From: Candidatus Krumholzibacteriia bacterium
GTDB lineage: Bacteria > Krumholzibacteriota > Krumholzibacteria > WVZY01 > JAKEHA01
Assembly (NCBI GenBank): GCA_029863355.1
Contig: JAOTVO010000172.1
Coordinates: forward strand, 1 to 6,066
Direction of reading: 5' to 3'
Length of the DNA stretch: 6,066 nucleotides
The notes below the pieces were generated by a model that searched no databases, had not been told where the DNA came from, and was given only the letters and a program-made list of their open reading frames with translations. Below are positions 1 to 4,817 of the stretch, one piece after another. Each line of letters opens with the position of its first letter. Position 1 is the stretch's first letter. The position numbers and the translations under genes are program-made.

Positions 1-1
1 T

Positions 2-847
2 GAGCCGTTCGCGGCCCGGTTGCGCGCGACCAAGATGTACGACGACAACCTCGACGGCATGGTCGTGGTCGCCATCTTCGAGGACCTCACCGAGCAGAAG
101 CGCATGGAGCGGGAGATCCGGCGCAACGACCGCCTGCGCGTGCTGGGACAGCTCTCGGCGGGAGTGGCGCACGAGATCCGCAACCCGCTCACCGGCATCG
201 CCACGAGCGCGGAGATCCTGGGGGCGAAGCTCGCCGCGGACGAGGAGAAGTCGAAGTACACCCGGGCCATGCTCTCGGAGATCAACCGTCTCGACGGCAT
301 CGTGCGCAACTTGCTTTCGTTCGCGCGTCCGCCCCGGCCGCGCTTGGCGCCCTGTGCAGTCGCGGAAGTGACGGAGCGCGTGCGGACGCTGGTGGCCGAC
401 CAGGCCGCGGAGAAGGGCGTCGCGCTCGAGTTCTCGGGCGTCGGCGAGGACCTTACCTGCGCGGGTGACGCGGGGCAGCTCACGCAGGTTCTGTTGAACC
501 TCGTCATCAACGCCGTGCAGGCCTGCGGCGGGGGAGATGTCGTGCGCGTGGACGCGCGGCGCGCGGCCTCCGGCGCGCAGGGGGCGCCGAGGGCGCGCAT
601 CGACGTGACGGATACGGGGACCGGTGTGCCCCCCGATATTCGCGAGAGCCTGTTCGAACCCTTCGTGACCGCGAAGACGCAGGGGACGGGTCTGGGTCTC
701 GCGATCAGCCAGCAGATCGTGGAGGACCACGGGGGGAGCCTCCGCTGTGAGTTTCTCGACCGCGGCACTCGATTCACCGTCGAGCTGCCGCTCCACGCAG
801 GCCACGCCGCCGCCACCCGCGATGGGGCCGCGGCGGGCGGCGCCTAG
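2..847 (+). CDS. PAS-linked sensor histidine kinase, 5'-truncated by window edge
   Basis: The open frame enters at base 2 with no start, so the gene begins upstream. The TTG at base 20 is internal and is used here only for numbering. It probably autophosphorylates on His and donates phosphate to the regulator encoded next. The first ~30 residues (ending VAIFEDLTEQKRMERE) look like the tail of a PAS domain and its helical linker. The HisKA H-box is GQLSAGVAHEIRNPL with phospho-acceptor H51 and the HExxN phosphatase-type signature (N55). The HATPase_c domain has an N-box with N160 and N164, a G1 box DTGTG (198-202), an F-box FEPFVTAK and a G2 box GTGLGL. All catalytic boxes are intact. No membrane segment is seen in the visible part; any would lie upstream. 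The tail after about residue 258 is Ala/Gly-rich and poorly conserved in style. The NtrB/AtoS/ZraS-like kinase class is secure, but the signal sensed is unknown. Confidence 0.95.
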   Translation, partial: EPFAARLRATKMYDDNLDGMVVVAIFEDLTEQKRMEREIRRNDRLRVLGQLSAGVAHEIRNPLTGIATSAEILGAKLAADEEKSKYTRAMLSEINRLDGIVRNLLSFARPPRPRLAPCAVAEVTERVRTLVADQAAEKGVALEFSGVGEDLTCAGDAGQLTQVLLNLVINAVQACGGGDVVRVDARRAASGAQGAPRARIDVTDTGTGVPPDIRESLFEPFVTAKTQGTGLGLAISQQIVEDHGGSLRCEFLDRGTRFTVELPLHAGHAAATRDGAAAGGA

Positions 848-856
848 ACGCATAGC

Positions 857-862
857 AAGGAG
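857..862 (+). promoter_or_regulatory. Ribosome binding site for the first response regulator
   Basis: AAGGAG lies 5 nt before the ATG at 868, in the 20-bp gap after the kinase stop. It fixes the start of the downstream regulator at 868 and supports co-transcription of kinase and regulator. Confidence 0.85.
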
Positions 863-867
863 CGGGC

Positions 868-2271
868 ATGGCCAAGAGCATCCTTATCATCGACGACGAG
901 AAGACGATCCGGTGGTCCCTGGGCGAGGCCCTGGGCGAGAGTGGCTACGACGTGACCGACGCCGACGGCGTGGCCGAGGGCGTGCGCGCGTTTCGCGACA
1001 AGTCGCCCGACCTCGTCCTGCTGGACATGAAACTGCCCGACGGGAGCGGCATCGACGTGCTGAAGTCGGTGAAAGCCGAGGACCCGGGCGTGCCGGTGAT
1101 CATGATGACGGCCTACGGCGAGGTGGAGACCGCGGTGGAGGCGATGAAATGCGGCGCGTACGACTTCATCCTGAAACCGTACGCGCTGGAGAAGCTCAAG
1201 GTGACCATCGGGAACGCCCTGGAGAACGAGAGGCTGCGCGGCGAGATCGCCTACCTCAAGTCGCGCACGACGGGCAAGGATGGCTTCAAGTCCTTCATCG
1301 GACGCAGCCCCGCCATGCTCGATATCTTCGAGAAGATCCGCAAGATCGGCCAGAGCAAGGCCAACACCATCCTCGTTACCGGGGAGAGCGGCTCGGGAAA
1401 GGAGCTGGTGGCCCGCGCGATCCACGCGTGCAGCTACGCGGAGCCACGTCCCTTCATGGAGATCAACTGCGCGTCGGTGCCGGAGACGCTTCTGGAGAGC
1501 GAGCTGTTCGGGTACGAGAAGGGCGCGTTCACCGACGCCAAGACGCGCAAGAAAGGGCTGGTGGAGCTGGCCGAGGGGGGCACGCTCTTCCTGGACGAGA
1601 TCGGGGAGATGGGGGTCACGCTGCAGGCGCGCCTGCTGCGCGTACTGGAGAACAAGACCTTCCGCCGCGTCGGCGGGCTGAAGGACATGACGGTGAACAC
1701 GCGCATCGTCTCGGCCACCAACCGCGACCTCGAGCAGGCGATTCGCGACAAGTTCTTTCGGGAGGACCTCTACTACCGCCTCAAGGTCATCCCCATCACC
1801 ATCCCGTCCCTGCGCGAGCGCAAGGAAGACGTCCCGCTGCTCGTCGCGCATTTCGTCGAGCGCTTCAATCAAGAGCTGGGCAAGCAGGTCCAGCCGCCCG
1901 GCCGCGACGTCCTCCATTGCATGCTGCGCTACGACTGGCCGGGTAACGTCCGCGAGCTGAAGAACGTCGTGGAACGCGCCATGCTCCTCGAGGCGGAGGA
2001 GGAGCTGCTCATCGAGCACCTGCCCCCGGAGATTCGCGGGGGCGGCGGCGAGATCGCATCGGCGGGTTCAGCGTCCGTCATCGACCGCTTCATGCCCATG
2101 ACGCTGCGCGAGGTCGAGCGCCTCCAGATCGAGCGCACGCTAGCGCAGACGAGCGGCAACAAGTCGAAGGCCGCCGCCATCCTGGGCATATCGCGGCAGA
2201 CCCTGCGCGAGAAGCTCAAGGGGTTCCGGAGCGCCGACGGCGAGTCCCCGGCCGGCGCCCCTCAGCAATAG
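868..2271 (+). CDS. NtrC-type sigma-54-dependent response regulator (receiver-AAA+-Fis HTH)
   Basis: A 467-residue protein, the normal length for NtrC/AtoC/ZraR-type activators. The receiver (1-120) has the acidic pair D9/D10, phospho-acceptor D53, T81 and K103, so it should be phosphorylatable, most likely by the kinase 20 bp upstream. The AAA+ domain (about 143-370) has Walker A GESGSGKE (172-179), Walker B FLDE with D243/E244, sensor I ATNRD (283-287), arginine-finger candidates R298 and R304 in FREDLYYR, and WPGNVREL (357-364). The loop that contacts sigma-54 reads GAFTDA (219-224) instead of GAFTGA, with Asp at 223. The C-terminal Fis-type HTH (about 411-453) includes NKSKAAAILGISRQTLREKL. 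It should bind upstream enhancer sites and drive open-complex formation by sigma-54 RNA polymerase. The ATG at 868 is chosen for its Shine-Dalgarno site and because the receiver beta-1 strand starts at residue 4. The target genes cannot be read from the window. Confidence 0.96.
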   Translation: MAKSILIIDDEKTIRWSLGEALGESGYDVTDADGVAEGVRAFRDKSPDLVLLDMKLPDGSGIDVLKSVKAEDPGVPVIMMTAYGEVETAVEAMKCGAYDFILKPYALEKLKVTIGNALENERLRGEIAYLKSRTTGKDGFKSFIGRSPAMLDIFEKIRKIGQSKANTILVTGESGSGKELVARAIHACSYAEPRPFMEINCASVPETLLESELFGYEKGAFTDAKTRKKGLVELAEGGTLFLDEIGEMGVTLQARLLRVLENKTFRRVGGLKDMTVNTRIVSATNRDLEQAIRDKFFREDLYYRLKVIPITIPSLRERKEDVPLLVAHFVERFNQELGKQVQPPGRDVLHCMLRYDWPGNVRELKNVVERAMLLEAEEELLIEHLPPEIRGGGGEIASAGSASVIDRFMPMTLREVERLQIERTLAQTSGNKSKAAAILGISRQTLREKLKGFRSADGESPAGAPQQ

Positions 2272-2298
2272 TCTCCGCCGGATCGTTTCCTGCCGACG

Positions 2299-2310
2299 CC
2301 AGGATCCTGG
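2299..2310. promoter_or_regulatory. 12-bp perfect palindrome, possible regulator site
   Basis: CCAGGATCCTGG is a perfect 12-bp palindrome lying 27 bp after the first regulator's stop codon. A second GGATCC core occurs at 2342-2347, with centres exactly 40 bp apart. Fis-type bEBP dimers bind palindromic sites, so this could be a binding site controlling the downstream kinase-regulator pair. It could equally be chance in GC-rich DNA. No sigma-54 (GG-N10-GC) or convincing sigma-70 promoter was found in the 2272-2437 gap. Confidence 0.25.
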
Positions 2311-2325
2311 TCACACCCGCTCACC

Positions 2326-2343
2326 CCGGCGCTCGGGCGCCGG
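2326..2343 (+). terminator. GC hairpin after the first regulator, possible terminator or attenuator
   Basis: CCGGCGC and GCGCCGG form a perfect 7-bp all-GC stem around the tetraloop TCGG. It begins 55 bp past the regulator's stop codon. There is no T-tract after it, so it is not a canonical intrinsic terminator. It could stabilise the mRNA 3' end or cause pausing. It divides the first kinase-regulator pair from the second. Confidence 0.35.
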
Positions 2344-2437
2344 ATCCCGGGTCGGCACCGTAAGCTCCTGCCAACAGATCCATTGCCGTCTCACGGTAAC
2401 CGCTGCCACGGCGCGAACATCTTGCCGGCCGCGCGGC

Positions 2438-3283
2438 ATGTCGCTTGCGAGTCCGCCCGGCGTGATGGATCACCCCGACCCCAATCCCGGCCCCGACGCA
2501 GCCGCCCACGACGGGAACACCCCGGTCAAGAGCAACGTCTCGTCGGCGCTGCGCGCGCTCGCCGCGCCCGGTCCGTTTGCCGGCGCCGGGCACGCCGGCG
2601 TCTTCCACAACCTCGTGGAGCTCTTCGCTCAGGTGGTGCACGAGGGGAAGAACCATCTCGGCTCCATCAGAGGCTACGCGTCTCTCATCCAGGACGATAA
2701 CGAGTACGGCTCCAACGCGCAGCGCTGGGCCGACAAGATCCTGCGCGACGCCGAGCAGATGGAGCGCTATCTCGAGCGGCTGGCCATGCTGCGCGTCGAG
2801 GGCGCGGCCCACCCGTCCGTGACCAGTTGGGCCGACGTGTTCGCCGGCGTCATGGACTGGTGTCGGCCGCTGGTGCGCGGGGTGCCGCGCGTCGAGGTGC
2901 GCAACGAGGCGGCGGGCGAGTTCATCCAGCATCGCGGGCTGCTCAAGCGGTCGCTCTTCCAGATCGTGCGCAACGCCATCGAAGCGGCCGGCGCCCGGGG
3001 AACGGTGGCGCTGGCCGTGCGCGAGGGGCGCGTGCCCGCCCCCGGCGGTTCGCTTCGCGAATTCACCGTGACGGTGCGCGACGACGGGCCCGGGATCGCG
3101 CCGGCGCACGCCGAGCTGGTGTGGGCGCCGTTCTTCAGCACGCGCCAGGAGCATATGGGCCTGGGGCTCCCTTACGTCGCCGTCGTGGCTCCGGCGATCG
3201 GCATGGACGTCGACATCGAATCGCAGGCGGGGAAGGGCACCACGGTGTCCCTCGTTCTGCGCGAGCAAGGAGGACAGACTTGA
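2438..3283 (+). CDS. Small soluble histidine kinase without sensor domain
   Basis: A 281-residue protein with no signal peptide, membrane segment or recognisable PAS/GAF domain. The first ~50 residues are Pro/Asp/Ala-rich and probably disordered. The HisKA-like segment (about 60-120) has H68 in VVHEGKNHLGSIRGYASL. The HExxN pattern is kept (H68, E69, N72), but the usual Pro after Asn is His73. The ATPase part has an altered N-box FQIVRNAIEA, where Q175 replaces the usual first Asn and N179 is kept. The G1 box is DDGPGI (215-220), followed by APFFSTRQ, a GLGL G2 box (241-244) and a C-terminal GKGTTVSLVL strand. It probably phosphorylates or dephosphorylates the regulator encoded immediately downstream, whose start overlaps its stop. 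With no sensor domain it may take its signal from a partner protein. The start is uncertain: neither ATG 2438 nor GTG 2462/ATG 2465 has a clear Shine-Dalgarno site. The later starts would remove only the disordered N-terminus. Confidence 0.9.
   Translation: MSLASPPGVMDHPDPNPGPDAAAHDGNTPVKSNVSSALRALAAPGPFAGAGHAGVFHNLVELFAQVVHEGKNHLGSIRGYASLIQDDNEYGSNAQRWADKILRDAEQMERYLERLAMLRVEGAAHPSVTSWADVFAGVMDWCRPLVRGVPRVEVRNEAAGEFIQHRGLLKRSLFQIVRNAIEAAGARGTVALAVREGRVPAPGGSLREFTVTVRDDGPGIAPAHAELVWAPFFSTRQEHMGLGLPYVAVVAPAIGMDVDIESQAGKGTTVSLVLREQGGQT
3267..3273 (+). promoter_or_regulatory. Strong ribosome binding site that decides a TTG start
   Basis: AAGGAGG is a full-strength Shine-Dalgarno sequence inside the last codons of the kinase gene. 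It lies 6 nt before the TTG at 3280. It identifies 3280 as the true start of the second regulator and rules out the long in-frame extension upstream. Confidence 0.88.
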
Positions 3284-4671
3284 AGCGCAAGGTTCTGATC
3301 GTTGACGACATTCCCGAAGTGATCGAATTCCTCACCGATGCTCTGGGCGCCGAATACGACGTCGAGGGGGTGGGGACGGGTGCGGAAGCGTTGCGGACCC
3401 TGGACGCGGCCGCGTTCGACCTCCTCATGGCTGACGTCGCGCTGCCCGACATGAGTGGCGAGGAGCTCACGCGGCGCGTCGGAGAGGTCTGCCCGGACAC
3501 GGCGGTGCTGGCGATCACGGCTTACGGCAGCACGGAAAGCGCCGGGCGCATGATGCGTCTCGGGGCCTACGACTATGTCGAGAAGCCGTTCTCCGTGGGC
3601 AAGCTCGGACACACGATCGCGAGGGCACTCGAGTACAGCACCCTGCGCCGCGAGAACCGGACGCTGCAAGCGAAGCTCGGGCAGCACGTCCAGACCCAGG
3701 CGCTGGTGGGAAACTCGGCGGCCGTGCAGAGCATACGCGAGAAGATCAAGCTGGTGGCGTCCACCGCGGCGACGATCCTGATAGCGGGAGAGAGCGGAAC
3801 CGGCAAGGAGGTCGTGGCGCGCGAGATCCATCGCCGCAGCGATCGCGCCGACGATCCGTTCGTCAAGGTCGACTGCGCGGCGATCCCCGGCACACTCCTG
3901 GAGAGGGCGCTCTTCGGCTGCGAGGGAGGCGCCTTCAACGGGGCCGCCGGTAGCGAGCCGGGCGCATTCGAGCTGGCCAAGCATGGCACCGTGCTTCTCG
4001 ACGAAATCGGCGCCGCGCAGCACCCGATCCAAGCCAAGCTCCTGCGGGTGATCCAGGAGGGCGAACTCGAGCGCATGGGGGGCGGCAAGCCGGTCGGAGT
4101 CCAGGCGCGCGTCCTGGCGACCACCAGTCGCAATCTCAAGGATGAGATTCGCAAGGGGCGGTTCCGCGAGGATCTGTTCTACCGCCTCGACGTCGCGCCG
4201 CTGGAGCTTCCTCCCCTGCGCGAACGGCGGGGGGACATTCCTCTGCTCATCGACCACTTCAACCGCGTGCTCAGCCGCAAGAACGCCAAGGATCCCGTCC
4301 GCTTCACGGACGACGCGGTGCGCAAGCTCTGCAACGCCCACTGGAAGGGCAACGTTCGCCAGCTCCACGACGTGATCGAGCGCGCGGTGATCCTCCGCGG
4401 CGGCACGACGCTCGACGCGGACTACCTCCAGTTCGAGAACGATCGCGAGGAGCAGATCTCCCGTATCGAGCAGGCGTTCCGCTACGGGACCGTCCGCGAG
4501 ATGGAGAAGCTGATGATTCTGGCCCGCCTGAAGGAGCACAGCGACAACCGCACGCGCTCGGCGGAGACGCTGGACATCAGCGTGCGCACGCTCCGCAACA
4601 AGCTCCACGAGTACAACGTGCCCCGCAAGGGCGAGGCGACGGTCAGGGAGGAAGCGCTCGCGCTTCGATGA
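3280..4671 (+). CDS. NtrC-type response regulator with variant GAFNGA loop
   Basis: A 463-residue protein starting at TTG 3280, which overlaps the kinase stop codon as TTGA. The start is fixed by the AAGGAGG site and by the receiver beginning KRKVLIVDD at residue 2. The receiver is fully equipped: D9/D10, D52, T80 and K102. The AAA+ domain has Walker A GESGTGKE (170-177) and Walker B LLDE with D241/E242. Several key positions differ from the family norm. The sigma-54 contact loop reads GAFNGA (217-222), with N220 replacing Thr. D198 replaces the Asn of the usual NCAA motif. S283 replaces the sensor I Asn (ATTSRN). The usual WPGNVRE reads WKGNVRQ (355-361). FREDLFYRL with its arginines is intact. 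The Fis HTH at the C-terminus (NRTRSAETLDISVRTLRNKLHEY) resembles that of flagellar activators such as FlbD. It is probably a sigma-54 activator paired with the preceding kinase. Its activation efficiency, or whether it acts as a modulator instead, is open. Confidence 0.94.
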   Translation: MKRKVLIVDDIPEVIEFLTDALGAEYDVEGVGTGAEALRTLDAAAFDLLMADVALPDMSGEELTRRVGEVCPDTAVLAITAYGSTESAGRMMRLGAYDYVEKPFSVGKLGHTIARALEYSTLRRENRTLQAKLGQHVQTQALVGNSAAVQSIREKIKLVASTAATILIAGESGTGKEVVAREIHRRSDRADDPFVKVDCAAIPGTLLERALFGCEGGAFNGAAGSEPGAFELAKHGTVLLDEIGAAQHPIQAKLLRVIQEGELERMGGGKPVGVQARVLATTSRNLKDEIRKGRFREDLFYRLDVAPLELPPLRERRGDIPLLIDHFNRVLSRKNAKDPVRFTDDAVRKLCNAHWKGNVRQLHDVIERAVILRGGTTLDADYLQFENDREEQISRIEQAFRYGTVREMEKLMILARLKEHSDNRTRSAETLDISVRTLRNKLHEYNVPRKGEATVREEALALR

Positions 4672-4690
4672 ATCCGCGGCGACGGCGAGC

Positions 4691-4728
4691 CGGCCCGGCG
4701 CCCCGTGGGGAGCGGGGGCGTCGGGCCG
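4691..4728 (+). terminator. Long GC hairpin downstream of the second regulator
   Basis: Bases 4691-4704 pair with 4715-4728 to give a 14-bp stem (13 Watson-Crick pairs and one G-U at 4698/4721) with a 10-nt loop. It begins 19 bp after the TGA at 4669-4671. No T-tract follows, so it is a terminator-like or mRNA-stabilising hairpin rather than a textbook intrinsic terminator. Its place just before a new promoter fits an operon boundary. Confidence 0.55.
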
Positions 4729-4771
4729 CGCCGCCGCGTCACCCCCCTGGGGGCTGCCCGCACGAAACCCG

Positions 4772-4800
4772 TTGACACTTTGGCAGCCGATCCCTATGGT
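4772..4800 (+). promoter_or_regulatory. Sigma-70-type promoter for the third activator gene
   Basis: The -35 box TTGACA (4772-4777) matches consensus exactly. A 17-bp spacer leads to TATGGT (4795-4800), a 4/6 match to TATAAT. Transcription would begin near 4807, leaving a very short leader before the TTG start at 4818. The box lies just after the strong hairpin, so the third activator probably has its own transcript. No GG-N10-GC sigma-54 element was seen here. Confidence 0.6.
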
Positions 4801-4808
4801 CGGATCGG
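4787..4808. promoter_or_regulatory. 7+7 bp dyad over the -10 box, candidate operator
   Basis: CCGATCC (4787-4793) and GGATCGG (4802-4808) are perfect inverted repeats separated by 8 bp, 22 bp in all. The predicted -10 box sits in the spacer and the expected transcription start is at the right arm. A dimeric protein bound here would block RNA polymerase, so a repressor or autoregulation site is likely. The binding protein is unknown. Confidence 0.45.
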
Positions 4809-4811
4809 TGA
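4807..4811 (+). promoter_or_regulatory. Weak ribosome binding site (GGTGA) for the third activator
   Basis: GGTGA, complementary to part of the 16S anti-Shine-Dalgarno sequence, ends 6 nt before the TTG at 4818. It supports that start. It coincides with the predicted transcription start, so the leader may be almost absent if the promoter call is exact. Confidence 0.4.
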
Positions 4812-4817
4812 AAGCCA

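Noticed and set aside
747..1946. + strand frame of 399 residues crossing the first kinase-regulator junction
   Set aside because: It overlaps two real genes in another frame and is Arg/Gly/His-rich with no domain.
844..2019. Antisense open frame of 391 residues opposite the first regulator
   Set aside because: It is a shadow of a well-supported + strand gene. It has no domain motif and no ribosome site was identified.
2350..2410. Possible sigma-54 or sigma-70 promoter before the second kinase
   Set aside because: GG and GC dinucleotides near GGCACCGTAAGCTCCTGC do not have the 10-nt spacing of a -24/-12 element. TTGCCG at 2383 has no -10 box at 16-18 bp.
2827..3279. Upstream in-frame extension of the second regulator, which would give a 614-residue protein
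   Set aside because: It lies out of frame inside the kinase gene and encodes only Arg/Gly/Ala-rich sequence with no domain. The AAGGAGG site and the receiver start both point to TTG 3280.
4668..4775. Small frame starting ATGA at the second regulator's stop (35 residues)
   Set aside because: Its overlap looks like translational coupling, but the product is Arg/Pro/Gly-rich and its codons run through the 4691-4728 hairpin. No family is recognisable.
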